Assembly: GCA_009741485.1 (NCBI GenBank)
Contig: CM019216.1
Location: forward strand, 23,907,119 to 23,971,118
Source of the DNA: Malurus cyaneus samueli
Taxonomy: Eukaryota; Chordata; Aves; Passeriformes; Maluridae
Reading direction: 5' to 3'
DNA length: 64,000 bases
Made by a program: the position numbers and the translations under genes. A model generated the notes under the pieces. The model was given only the letters and a program-made list of their open reading frames with translations. It did no database searches and was not told where the DNA came from. The first letter of the stretch is position 1, and every line of letters begins with the position of its first letter. Positions 52,791 to 64,000 of the stretch are shown in pieces.

Positions 52791-54689
52791 TGCCCTCGAC
52801 ATAATAGCTCCCTATTACAGAGCACTCATACGGAAAATGAATGATCAGTATCTGCTTCCCTCACTCTCCCAAGGGATGCTAACCATGTCAAATGAAAATG
52901 CTTTGCTTAAAGGGATAAAAATGTGAATCAGAAAAAGATTTTGCATGTTATTAGAAAACACAGAACTCCCAAAGACAGTATAGCTCCTTACTATATGGAG
53001 ACTGTTCAGAAAATACATTTGTATATTTGGATGTAAAACAAAATTATATAAACCTATCTAACAAGAGTGACATAGAACTTCATTGGTCTTTAAAAGTGAA
53101 AAAACTTTACTGCATTTAATACCTACAAACTTTTAAAAATCAGCAAATTTTAAAGCTTGAAAAGTTTCTAAGTTCTGCTTCCCAGTGTCCCCTTTTAATC
53201 TGTTCACCCTGCATCCCATTCTGAGGCACTGAGATCTAACATCAGCCTTAGGTTCCTCACCCAGACCTAGGTCCCTGGCAGGTTAGGATCAGAAGTACTT
53301 GGCTATCAGATACCTATGGATTTTATCAGATCTGTGTTGGCCACAAAGGTTAATCTACAAAACATGTCCTCTTCCTAGGCATCCCTACTGTTTGTACTTT
53401 CCACATAGCTAGCATTGGTTAATTTCCATTGCATTAGCATCAGTTCCAAATGTTGATAGTGGATGTAAAACCTTGACTTGGGGGAGCACATTTCAGTTTT
53501 CATTTTTACTAGGCTGACAGAAAACAATGGAACAAGCAGTTGTGTTTCAAAACTCTGAAGTTAACTCTGTTCACTGAATCTTGGGGCTTTTGATCTGTCA
53601 TATTTAAATTATATTCAAATTTTCATACCAAGATCAAAATAGAGCACAGTATCTAGCTAGTAATTGGATATGACATCCCACAAAGCCTTAATTTTGTATA
53701 AAATCCACTAAAGAACTAGCAAAGTGAGTTACAAAACAACCTTATCAACCAGTTAGCAACATCTTGATGGCAGCTCCCACACAGACCCCAAACTGTTTGC
53801 AAAATGGAAGCAGCAGACAGTAAAACAAAGCCTGGCTTTGAAAGTGTCAGCTGGAGAAGCACCAAGGGCTGCAGACACTGGGGCTCAGTCATGCACTGAA
53901 ACCCCTGCTGGAGGAGCCCAATGCAGCACCTGAGACTGAGCTACAGCTCTGAAATGTCCTAACCTGTGGGACAGACAGGGTTCGAACTCTGACTTGGAGG
54001 TAAAATCTTCACTAGTGATAATATGGATACCTATTATTGGGTAAGGTTGAAGGTGAAAATGAAGTAATCATTTTTAAATGGAAAGTAGTTGTTAATGGAA
54101 ACTTTGCTTAAGTTAATAGATGCTCAATTTCTTTTTTCTCAGTCGTCTTCTACATTTTTCTACTTTTATTATGTTTTCTGGGGGTTTATCTTAAGATTCA
54201 GTCTCATTAAAAATTCTGGATAAGGGTATAAAAGCATTATTCCATTTAACTGACATGATCAGTGTAATTTCTGAGGGTAATATTTCATGTAATCTTCACA
54301 AAATTCATAAGCAGTGTGAAAACTCATTTGAATAGTTTATTACATCCTTGATTTGGTATAAATAAAACTGTTATATTCTACTGTTTTCATCCCTGTCATG
54401 CAATCCCAATATTCATTGCTGCAATAAATTAGGTCTTATAAACAACAAAACATCATAAAACAAATTCAAGAGATGCTGTAAATAGGGAACAAAATGAAAA
54501 TTATCTGATGCAATGTTTTGAGTGCAAAACCCTTGAAACATTAACTAGTCAGTTAATAATTGCTTTGTAAATCTGAAATGAATCAGAGGGGATAAAACTA
54601 ACAAGTAATAAAGTAAATTGTTACTTTTTTGGAGTGATTATGGTTCCCCAGAGGGAAGAGTAAAGGTTGGTTTATGTTGAAGGATCAGC

Positions 54690-55555
54690 TCTGCCAAGCT
54701 CAGGAGTGAGCACCACAGTGAAGAGGAAGTCAGGCAAAAATGAAAGGAGGCTTACATGGATGAACAAGGAGCTCCTGGACAAACTCAGAAAGGAAGGCAG
54801 CAGTGGATAGATGCAAGAACAGGCAGCCTGAGAGGAATTAGAGAAATTATCCAAGCAGCCAGAAATCAGGTTAGGAAAACTAAAGCCCAGATAGAATTAA
54901 AACTGGCCAGAGACATCAAGGGCAACAGGAAAAGTACATCAGGGATAAAGGGAAGAGCAGGGAAACACGGGCCCTCTTTGGAAAAAAACAGGAGACCAGG
55001 CTACCCAGGACATGGAGAAGGCTGAGGTGATCAGCAACATCTGTGCCTTGGTCTTTATGGATAAGTGCTCCAGCCACACTGGCCAGGCTGCAGAAGGCAG
55101 AGGTGGTGACTGGGAGAATGAAGAACTGCCCACTGTAGGTGAGGATTGGATTTCAGAACATCTGAGGAACCTGAAGGTGCACAAATCCATGGCACCTGAT
55201 GAGAAGCATCTGCTCACTCTGAGGGAACTGGCTGAGGAAGTGGCAAAGCCACTGTCCATCGTATTTGAGAAGCCATGGCAGTCCACTGGAGCTCCCACTG
55301 ATTGGAAAAGAGGGAAAGTAACCTCCACTTTCAAAAAGAGAAATAAGGAAGACAGAGGAAAGACAGAGGAAAGCACAGCTCTTTCAGTCCCACCTCAGGT
55401 CAGAAAGAGGTGGTAGAGATCCTCCTGGAAACTTTGCAAAGACATGTGGAAAATGAGGAGGTGAATGGTGACAGCTAACTTGGCTTCACTAAGGGCAAAG
55501 TGTGCCTGACAAATCTGGGGGCCTTCTGTGAAGGGGTGTATTACTGCCACTGTCA
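54690..55555 (+). mobile_element. CR1 LINE internal fragment (endonuclease-RT linker and RT start)
   Basis: Plus orientation. Translated pieces match the CR1 ORF2 region before and at the start of the reverse transcriptase: RRLTWMNKELLDKLRKE, DMEKAEVISNICALVF with KCSSH, DWENEELPTVGEDWISEHLR, NLKVHKSMAPDE, LRELAEEVAKPLSIVFEKPW and DWKRGKVTSTFKKRNKED. A tail resembling the HGFTKGKSCLTNL motif follows near 55480-55515. Several stops and frameshifts interrupt it. An 11-bp GACAGAGGAAA duplication lies at about 55350-55375. It lacks the catalytic YADD region and the CR1 3' tail, so it is a deletion remnant. Confidence 0.92.
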
Positions 55556-57458
55556 ACCATGTTACAAATCTCATAACAAAGAACCTCCAGTGTAGCTATT
55601 ATACTTGTGCTAGAAAATACTTACAATCCTAACAAATAAATAATGTGTCATACGAAATACATGCTTGCACAGATAAATTTTAATACTACTCCAAAACACA
55701 CTGGGGTCTCTCTCCCTTATTCACCCAGGCTAAACAGAATACTTGATGGATGTTAAAAATCCAGGTGCATTACCATTGCACCATGCTAAAATGCAGGAGC
55801 TCTCTTCCAGAATGAAAAGGACATAAGAAGACAACTTTAAATAGGAACCTCCTACAGAAATAATCTGAAGTTTAGGAAAGTCATGAACAACTGGAAATAG
55901 GGTTAGCCAAAGGACTGGGAAATTTTGTAATTGGCCCTGTTATCATTTTAAGCTTTAACAGTCCAGACTTTTCAGGAACATGTTACCTAATGATAAATTT
56001 TCTTCCAGTGTAATGGCTTGGCAGATCTTCAGCATTAACTAGCAGCCAAAGTATAATTCCAGGATATGCTGCCAGTATTACAATATTGACCTAATTCGTC
56101 CATTGTATTGTATATTCAAAATAAAGTTAGAAATCATGAAAAAGAAAATGTCTTCTTGTCTCACAGTTATTTCAAAGAATTTTGAATGGTATTTTATTAC
56201 CAGTGTTTCCAAACTGGATGCATAACAAAGGGATGACAATGAACAATCAAAAAGACAGATTTAACTTGTTTCAAATGTAGCTTATTTCTGGGCATTCACT
56301 TGATGCCAACAAGCTTTTTATTTATAATAAATATCCAGATGTTTATTTTTAACCATCTTAAGTTACTTAGTTTGTGCTCTTAAAAAAAAATTGCTCTTAA
56401 CATTTTGAAAATTCCAATAGTCTGCTTCAGTGTGTTTCTTGTAATGTATTCTCCTTTTCCCCCACCAAGAAGCCCACACCAGAAAATGCACTGAAATTTT
56501 GCCATGCAATTATGCATGTCCCTCCCATGAACATCTCTTATCTTGGCTTCATATTACTCATAACAAAAAGACATTGAATCCTTCCATTATTATCAAGAGA
56601 CTTGAACAGTTATCACACTTTTTTTAATAACAAATAGAAACAAGCTCTCATCATATTCTTTTTAAGGGATATAAGTTTTGAACATTTTTAGAGCACTAAG
56701 AACTCTCAGGATAGACCTCAGGAAACAATTCACGTAATTCTAGTACTACTTGACTTGATATTTAGCATGCATCTGCTTCGATTCTAAGACAAATTTAAGT
56801 ATGAAAATATCATGGAATAAATATACAAATGTGGAAAAATATTTTAGAGGTTTTGAGGAAAATCAATAGACATGAAGGTAAATATTTCAGGAAGTGATAT
56901 ATTTAGTATAAATCAATTTGAAAAGGTTCACAGCCTCAGAGTATGCTTCTGCTCTCTTCTAGCTTGTAGAAGATTGCTAAAGTGTGGTCTGAGTCATAAG
57001 CTGAAGTGAAATATCTTAGGAATGTTTTGCTGATGCTGTTTTCTCCACAAGAAATTCACTAAGTTCATTAGCAAGATATTTAGATAAATTGTTACATGTA
57101 TTAAAATGTTTTTACAGACTTAAATATTCAAAAATCTGGGAAGTGTACTCTCACACAAATGACTAATGTCTGCAATCAGAAAGCAAAAGTAATCTAACAG
57201 TTCCTCCAGAAACTAAGAAAGGAAAGCAAAAACCATTGACAAATGGAAATAATAAAACACCTAGAAAATATGTCAGGGCACCAACTGTGACAATTAATGG
57301 CCTGTTTGGCATCTACCTGAGACAAAAAAATGAAGAATGAAAGTTCAACAGAACAGGTTGAAGGAGTTTTTTCCTTAGTCTAAAGCTGCTGTAAGAAGGC
57401 ACAAACTCAATGCAACAAAACCATAATGTGTCACAGAAGAATGTTACAAGTGACTTAC
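55556..57458. other. Intronic sequence next to the KH-domain exon, nothing recognised
   Basis: About 1.9 kb of AT-rich sequence that forms the first part of the 46.8-kb intron in transcript sense. No exon or transposon was seen. Confidence 0.6.
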
Positions 57459-57605
57459 AGGAACCAGGAATTTTTTAATTTCTTCCAAGGCATGACTCAT
57501 ACGAGAATACGCCTCCCCAGGTGGAGCAAACACTTCAATTAGTACGTGCAGCTCATCACACAAGTGTGCATATTTGGCTTCTCCACTTTTCCTTAGTTCT
57601 TCTTC
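57459..57605 (-). CDS. KHDRBS2: KHDRBS2 internal exon: C-terminal KH domain
   Basis: The exon has 147 nt (49 codons, phase 0 at both ends), bounded by acceptor CCCTTTCTTCATAG and strong donor CCT|GTAAGTCA. The product begins [15 protein letters not shown], continues [20 protein letters not shown] and ends [14 protein letters not shown]. In the STAR family this is the last KH beta strand and the long C-terminal helix ([14 protein letters not shown]), which pack the RNA-binding groove and lead into QUA2. It corresponds to about residues 113-161 of human KHDRBS2 from memory, where the Cys seen here (AHLCDELH) is usually Ser. The following exon at 10555-10682 continues with DYNDE, as expected. 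Skipping would keep frame but remove part of the KH fold. Confidence 0.97.
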
Positions 57606-58078
57606 CTATGAAGAAAGGGTGGATTTGGTTTTTAGAACTGGAAATCTCCCAATTTTGCAGTGATTTAGCATTCACAGATAACATTACAGAAGGACATACT
57701 ACAAGCAGACTCCTAAATCCTTTGAGAAATAAAAGTCTAGTTCAAGCCACTTAAAGATTTAAAAAACAGTTTTAAGTGTTTGAATGATAAAACCAGCATA
57801 ATGATCATCTACAACAGATTTTAATCAGCACAGTGAAGAAATGCTAAATACTCCAGAAGCAAGTATGACATACTAAATCCGCAATGGAAAAGCTGCATTC
57901 ATCTGTCTGAATCTTAGCTCGTAATAAAAAAAAAACCATAAAACAAAGAAGCACTTAACCATTTTGAAACACTTTAAAAACCACTATTGTTTAGTAAAGT
58001 CTTAGGTCCTTCAGTGAATATCTGCAGCCTATACATTTTACTATCACTAAAGGAAAATATGCCCTATCTATTTGAGAC

Positions 58079-58520
58079 ACAGAATCACAGACTCACAGGA
58101 TGGTTTGGTGTGAAGGGACCTTAAAGACTCTCCAGTTCCAGACCCCTGCCATGAAAGGGACACTTTCCACCAGATCAGGCTGCTCAGGACACCATGCAGC
58201 CTGGCCTTAAATATTCCCAGGGGTGGGGCATCCATCTTCTCTGGTCAAACTGTTCTGGTGTCTCACCATACTAACAGTGAAGAACCTTTTCCCAATATCT
58301 AATCTTAAACTTCCCCCATTCAGTTTAAAGCCACTACTCTTTGTCCCATCACCATGTGCCTTTTTACAAAGTCCCTCTCTGGCTTTCTTGCAGCCCTCTT
58401 TTTGCACTTGAAGGCTGCTATAAATTTATGCTGAGCCTTCCCTTTTCCAGACTGAGTAACCAGCAGAAGGGTTTCAGCACTGATCATCTCCATGGCCTTC
58501 CTCTGGACTTGCTTTTCTAG
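58079..58520 (-). mobile_element. CR1 LINE 3' end
   Basis: Minus orientation. On plus it starts AGAATCACAGACTCACAGGA, then GAAGGGACCTTAAAGA, CAGACCCCTGCCATG, GGGGTGGGGCATCCAT and AGTGAAGAACCTTTTCCC. It continues with ATTCAGTTTAAAGCCA and ends CATGGCCTTCCTCTGGACTTGC without its final backslide into the ORF. This is the standard CR1 3' region of about 440 bp, truncated at its 5' end. Confidence 0.93.
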
Positions 58521-61500
58521 CTACAAAATAAGCTAATAATCCTGCTTTGTGTTAGAATAATGTCTTGAAAACTGTCAGAACAATTGTCAATCCACTTTCT
58601 TACTCAAAGCTTTGAGACGTCAGATGTAAATTGCAAAATACATTTGAAGTAGGTACTGCTCCATAAAAATCAAAGACATAAAATAGTGATCATGTTAACG
58701 GCACTGGTTATGACAACATAATGAAAAATCTATGCCATTACTACAAAAGATAGACATAAGTAATGCTAAAGAAATGATGAGTTGAACTCTCAGTCTTCAA
58801 GAATATTTTGAGAAATGTAATTTAGAAGACAGTATTTATATACAGAAAACATCACAGAAAAACAAGAAAACTAATTTGCTTAAAAATGGGGAAGAGGTTA
58901 TAGCTTTTTAGTATATACTAAAATAATATGAACATTTAGCTAAGATACAAAAATTGTAACAACAAATTGCAATTCTTACTGATTTAGCTTATTTAATTAT
59001 GTATTAACTTCACTTATTTTAGCCTTGGTTAATCTACACCACTGCTTGCCACCAAAAACATTTGCATGATGCTGTGCTACTAACAGTACATATACAGTTC
59101 TTTTTATCTGTGTTAGAGGATCCAGCCCCAAGGACTTTTCAATTTTTTCAGAGAATACACAAGGGCTACATCCTTCAGCTCCAGAGCCCTAGATCTGGTT
59201 CCATGCTAAGTCAACATTTTACAGATTATGATAAAATCATAACTCAATAAATGTGATCTATTATTTTATTTTTATATTTGAAAATTGGCATAAATGTTTT
59301 CAAGTGAAACCTAAAAATTAAGATAGGTAACACAACTGTCACAATATTTTTATTTTTACTGTTAAAGCATCTGACATTTTAGTTTATCACTGAAATCTGA
59401 TTGAAACGTCTGTAAGAACCATAGCGTAATATAACAATATCATGAGATATTACAGGATTCTTCAGTTTTCTGTTAAAAAAAATCCACACATTTGATTACT
59501 GCTTCCAAAAAAACCGATATGGAGAATTTCAACAGAAGTAAGATTTAATAGTTATAAAGCAACTTCCTACTGATTGCTGGAATTTTCTTTCACAATAATT
59601 TTTTTTAGATTTTGGGGTGAAAAAAAATTTAAAAAAAAAAAAAAGCCAGAAAGTCCCTAAAGTCATCTTTCAGGAAAAGACCTTTTTTTTCAAATGTAGC
59701 AAAAGCAAAAGAATAGTGTTTGACTCACTATTATGATGAGGATTTTGTACATCTAAGACATCAGCAACATGATTTTATAACACAGACCTATCCTACAGAA
59801 AGTTAGGAACATATTTCTTCAGTGGTAACACTGGAAATTATGTTTCTCTTTTATTTCCTGAACAAATTCAGGATTTCTTAAAACACAATTTTCTAACTTG
59901 CCTCTTGGGTTCAGCACATGCTTTTCTGTCACTACTCGGCACTTCTGTAGCTGTTAGAAACTGCAGGCCGGGGCCATGAGGTCCTACACATTTCTTTCTG
60001 AGGATACATAAGGAAATTTCTACTTATGGAACACAAGGCACTAAAGACTGAATTGTCACACGATATCTCTTCCCACAATAGGGTAAAATGTCACAATAAA
60101 GCTCTTTTTCTTGCAAGTGTGTGTGCAGACACAAAGAAACTCAGTTAAGAAAAACTGCAGAAGAGTAAGAACTCACAGACCATGTGAGCATTGTTCCAAG
60201 CAAGCTCTGCTTCCCAAAGCCAGTGGATATAACTATTTTGGGAGTGAATGTAGCCTTGCATTAAGTCGTGTCAGATATCAGGCATCTGACAGCAAACAAC
60301 AAACATGACTCACATTGTTGGGGCGACAGACACTGGTTGATGCAACATATTATCCCTACTGGCAGCTAATACAGCTTTCCAAGTGCAGGACAGATGAACA
60401 GACTCTCCCAGGAGCACGTGAAGTTGGACAAAACCTTTGCAAATCTTTGCTAGCAAGCAGCACATGCCAACTGCACAGCAACATGGTCAGTGCTGCGGCC
60501 CCAACATCCACACTGCTTCTATTTAGGGTGACAGCACTGGCCCTTGTGTAGCACAGCAGTGGGTTTTGCTTCCTGCTAGCTGTAGTCTGGTTGCATTAGC
60601 TGAGTTCCCATTAGAAGCCAGAGAACTTTTCTGGAGCCCAACTTTGATTTACTTTCGTAGGAGAGGAATCCAGTTAACACCCTGTGAGCTCTGCGCACTT
60701 TAGAGTAACAGGAATTGGGAATGATCAGGAGGCTCTCCTCTAAACTGAGCTTCTGACTCAATGAACACCCCATGTAGCCCTGGTAAGGACTAAGATGAAT
60801 TATGAGACTTCCAGCACCTGGTACATTAAGGCAGAACAGGTGAGATCATCATCATGTGGTGCTCTTTCTAAGGCTATCTGGGTGCTAATGGCCTTGCAGG
60901 GCTCTAGTGGCCTCTAACACACCAGTGCAATTACCTGTGGACTTTGGCTGTTTCTCATCTAACTCTGCCTTAATCACTCTGAGGTTCAGGTATTCCCCGT
61001 GGTGCTGTCTGTAACTTCTGGAGGATTCTCACAGCTTTTTACATTCTACAATTTCCTACATCGTGTCCAGCAGTTTTCTGGACCCTGTTCAGGTTGCACA
61101 GCTTCGGCCAGTGTCCACCCAGCAGCCAAGCTCTTCCCTCACAGCCCAAGCATAGAAATGGTAACTGCTAAAGCCTACTCATGTAGGCATTAAATGAATC
61201 ACAGTGAAAGGTGATGTGTATCGAAAGCCTGGTGGATTCAGTGAAGAAAGCTACCCTGAAAACAAGCAAAATGCAGGTAAGTCTTAGGCACTGAATCTTA
61301 GGGTAGAAAAACAACAAGCCTGGGACTTGATTAGTTCTGCTTTATAAAAGGAATGGAATACCTTCCTGGGGCTTTTAGATCAGGGATGGCAATCTCTCTT
61401 AGTACTGACTCTCAGGTGCATAGTGTGGCTCCTGTTTAGTTCATGATGACAATGTTTCACTACAGAGTGGGATAAGCACAGCAGAGGAAACGCGCATCAC

Positions 61501-64000
61501 CCTCCAGAGACAACTGCCCCCCATCCTGATCCTCTTCTACTACATTCTGCATATCAATTCCCTTCATCTCTCAAGAGGGACAGAACTCAGCTCCCCTCAG
61601 CCATGTGCTTCAGGCTCTCTTCATTCTCATTTGCTTGCTCAGAGTGTCTGTCACACAATGCTGAAGCCCATCCACCCTCAAAGTGATGCATGGCTCTATA
61701 ACCCACTCCCTCATAAGGACAGCAGATATTTTGGAACACCTACTGCGTTTTATAATTTCCAGTTGACCAAAGCAGGGAAAGTGACATATAAAACTCTATT
61801 GCAGAAATATAAGGAGTACTGACCTCTGCAAAAGTGAAGTATGTAAGTGATAGGAACATAAAGGACAAGAAAAATGATGAATTATCTCTGGATGTGAAAT
61901 GAGTCCTAACTTTTTTAAAGGAAGTTTGTTGACAGAGAACTGCTTTCTGTCTGGAAGCCTGGCCAAAATGCCTGAATAAAAATACTGGGATGAAGTTGAA
62001 AGAAGAAATGGAGCTTGCACAGAAAACAAAGTAACGCAGTCCAGATTGGTGAATAAAGTGTCTTCACAACGTTGAAATAACACGGTATCAAGGCATAATA
62101 GAAAAACTACTTTCATCAGGAACTGTGTAGATCTCAGAGATAAATTTCACCAATATAATACAAAGAACTTCCTATAATGAAACAAATACAGCTACGAAAA
62201 GAAACAATTGGTGCTTGAAGAACAATATGAGAACTGCAATGGATTTCATATCTTGCAAGAATTTACAAAGAAAAGCACAGTGCAGAGACTAGACAAAGAT
62301 GATAATCTCAGGGCTGCTGCTACACAGGCATTATTTATAAAATCAATAGGCAATGGTATGGAAGAAAATTAATGAGCATGCAGTTTGACAAATACAAACC
62401 CATTTATTTTTAATCTGGACACAAATGAAAAAAAATCAAAATGTTATCTGCTACACTGATTGTAGCAAAAGTAACAGTGAAGAAATTTCTTGTGGTACTG
62501 GGTTTGGAGTTAAAAAACTTTCAGGTCCAAGGCTGTATCAGTGGAGAAAAAGAACAAAAAAAAATGAATGGAGAAACAATTTGATAATGCATAAGGCATT
62601 GGAAAGAGACTCAGCAGAGTACAGAATGAAGCTAAAAGACCTTAACTGCTCCTTGACTCTTGTTTTTAAACCATTTATTCTCACTCCAGGAAGAAGAATA
62701 AAGAAGATGTAGGTGACTACATGAGGAGAGCCCACACAGTAGCACAATGAGAGTGGGTGTACAACACCTGCAGTCAGCCACAGAGACCCCATAATGAAAT
62801 ACAGGCATTAGAAAGAACAGAGGAAATTACTGAAGATACAGATGACAACAATTATTTTTCTATACTTGATTCATAATTAAAATTTTCAGTTACTTTGGTG
62901 AAATGGAGTAGAGAATTGTGCTCATTCAGTACTGTCTTAGGCAAACACGTCCTTCAATGCTTTATTTCCTGATGCTTTTTGCAATGAAATACAACATCTT
63001 CATGGCTAAGAGGTACTAAACCACACCTAGATCATCTTTTTGTTTAGAGGTGAAAAGGAAAACAAAGACAAATCAGCAGAAGAATGTGATGACAACACAA
63101 TCACTATTGAAAGAACCCTAACACCTGATATAAAGGTTAAATGAAGAAAAAAATAGAAATTCTTTGGGGGGGACAAAAAAAAGTTTAGGAAAATGATTAA
63201 CACACTAAAGTGCTATGTGCCAAAACTGAGGCGACAGAGGGTGACCACTGTGACCAACAACTAGTGATCTAAGTTTAAATTCCCTGCCAGAAAACTAAGA
63301 GCAGCAATAGAGTTCACAGACCTATAAATGTTTCTGCACTTGTACATATCTAAGCAGAACCTAAACCAGCATAGGTAAGAACCACTTGGGCACTAGACAA
63401 CTGCTCCTAGAACTAAGCAAGCCAAAGATCCTCATTCAATACAATCAAGGTATTACAAGTTTTCAAAGCTTCTGTAAGAAATTAAAGATCCTCAAGAAAT
63501 GCATGATTATCATACCTGAAGACTACTTCATAGGATTATGTTCATCTTAAAATTTATAATCACAACTAGGGATCACTGCAATCCAGATGCCTTCAGATGC
63601 AGGAAGAAGATTTTCCCTTAATTAACGAGAGGTAGAAAATGTCATGCTTTTATTTATGAGAGGCTAATTAGCAATTTGTTGCAACCAAGTTACAGTGTGG
63701 GCTGTTTGAACTCCAAACAAGGTGTTACCATTTACTATGGGCAAAAAACATACCTTAAAAGAAGCCTTTTTCTTTTGTTTTTTTTCCCCTTAGTCAGAGA
63801 TTTATTAGAAGTCTAGTTCCATGCTAATGGTTGCAGCTTAAATTCCATGCAGGCAAAAATGACACATAAATTAACTTTCTAGTGTTTGATTCTTTCCCTG
63901 GTTACACTCACCCTTTCACTGCCCTGGGGGTCCTAAGGTTAATGCCTTCAGCTGGGAGGGGATGACACTGGTGTGGGTTCAGTACCCCGAGACCATTGGG
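58521..64000. other. Intronic sequence without recognised genes
   Basis: About 5.5 kb, AT-rich at 58550-59900 and more balanced at 60100-61650. The last 150 bases (from about 63890) turn GC-richer and may begin a repeat or conserved element cut by the window edge. No transposon or exon signature was recognised. Confidence 0.5.
59597..59644. repeat. A/T inverted repeat and A14 run
   Basis: A perfect 10-bp inverted pair (AATTTTTTTT at 59597-59606 and AAAAAAAATT at 59620-59629) around a 13-base loop, followed by A14 at 59631-59644. Confidence 0.85.

Larger units (their letters stand above)
35480..54689. other. Long intronic stretch with simple repeats and candidate regulatory blocks only
   Basis: About 19 kb without a recognised transposon or exon. 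It contains poly-T tracts (39569-39586, 44196-44211), a CAAAA-rich tract (41579-41711), a 15-bp tandem duplication (49369-49398), an ATCTG pentanucleotide array (52481-52527), a CACTTAA cluster (41146-41298) and a motif-dense block (52598-52790). The lack of dispersed repeats over this length may reflect constraint or simply low bird repeat density. Confidence 0.55.
10683..57458 (-). other. KHDRBS2: Very long KHDRBS2 intron (46.8 kb)
   Basis: The 46,776-nt intron runs from the donor CCT|GTAAGTCA (57458) to the acceptor TTTGCATTTCAG (10683). It holds four CR1 fragments (11369-11925, 15670-16418, 23364-23503, 54690-55555), two LTR pieces (31618-32002, 35065-35479) and several microsatellites. 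No further exon was recognised on either strand. The longest open frames (up to about 150 codons) show no family motif and no composition bias, so I do not call them genes. Repeat content by eye is low, a few percent, as usual for birds. Confidence 0.93.
1..64000 (-). other. KHDRBS2: Internal part of the KHDRBS2 (SLM-1) gene
   Basis: Three minus-strand exons at 57459-57605, 10555-10682 and 9181-9376 join in phase into 108 + 49 = 157 consecutive codons of one protein. It matches the STAR-family RNA-binding protein KHDRBS2. KHDRBS3 and KHDRBS1 fit less well, because the RG block reads RGIRGRGIR and the next exon reads PVARGVPTPRARG, as I recall for KHDRBS2. The family is known to dimerise through QUA1, bind U(U/A)AA-type RNA through KH-QUA2 and control neuronal alternative splicing, including neurexin exons. 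The gene is very large in vertebrates, which fits one 46.8-kb intron here. The first exons (QUA1, GXXG loop of KH) and the Tyr-rich terminal exons were looked for and not seen. All recognisable repeats lie in introns. Confidence 0.95.
57606..64000 (-). other. KHDRBS2: KHDRBS2 intron upstream of the KH-domain exon (5' end not in window)
   Basis: At least 6.4 kb. It contains one CR1 fragment (58079-58520), an A/T hairpin tract at 59597-59644 and otherwise unassigned sequence. The preceding exon, which should encode the KH GXXG loop (FVGKLLGPRGNS-like), was searched for by eye and not found. A 95-codon open frame at 62425-62712 on plus resembles no family I know. Confidence 0.85.

Noticed and set aside
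53979..53989. GGTTCGAACTC, resembling a tRNA T-arm/B box
   Set aside because: No cloverleaf, A box or acceptor pairing could be built around it. It is a chance match.
55012..55416. 134-codon plus-strand frame and its minus-strand shadow
   Set aside because: This is the CR1 ORF2 remnant. The minus frame is only its complement.
1..64000. Novel multi-gene system, CRISPR array or viral gene set
   Set aside because: The window is intronic vertebrate DNA with three exons of one known gene and decayed retroelements. No repeat-spacer arrays or gene clusters are present.

Overview
The window looks like avian nuclear DNA, probably a neoavian or passerine bird. It is AT-rich and intron-dominated, with splice-site-bounded exons. 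Its dispersed repeats are CR1 LINE fragments ending in the bird-typical ATTCTATG-type 3' tail, plus two pieces of a bird-type retroviral LTR. There are no bacterial-style operons, no tRNA or rRNA gene that I can support, and no CRISPR array.

The one gene I can support is KHDRBS2 (SLM-1), a STAR-family RNA-binding splicing regulator, on the minus strand. Three consecutive internal coding exons are visible. In transcript order they are 57605-57459 (C-terminal part of the KH domain and start of QUA2, 49 codons), 10682-10555 (rest of QUA2 and first RG repeats, 128 nt) and 9376-9181 (RG/proline-rich segment leading into the tyrosine-rich tail, 196 nt, about 79% GC). Reading phases fit (0-0, 0-2, 2-0) and every junction has AG/GT splice signals. 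The first coding exons (QUA1, N-terminal KH) and the last ones (Tyr-rich C-terminus) are not in the window and should lie beyond 64000 and below 1.

Layout: 1-117 CR1 tail; 118-9180 intron with nothing else recognised; 9181-10682 two exons 1,178 nt apart; 10683-57458 one intron of 46.8 kb carrying four CR1 fragments, two collinear LTR pieces, microsatellites and a few motif clusters that could be enhancers; 57459-57605 exon; 57606-64000 intron with one CR1 copy.

No new multi-gene system is visible. The most useful second looks are the two adjacent exons, which together form a 324-nt in-frame cassette; a UAA/poly(A) element just downstream of a weak donor in this splicing regulator's own pre-mRNA; the GC-rich exon in an AT-rich setting; CR1 copies that break the usual 5'-truncation pattern; and the split LTR. 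Intron intervals are approximate readings by eye; exon boundaries are base-precise.
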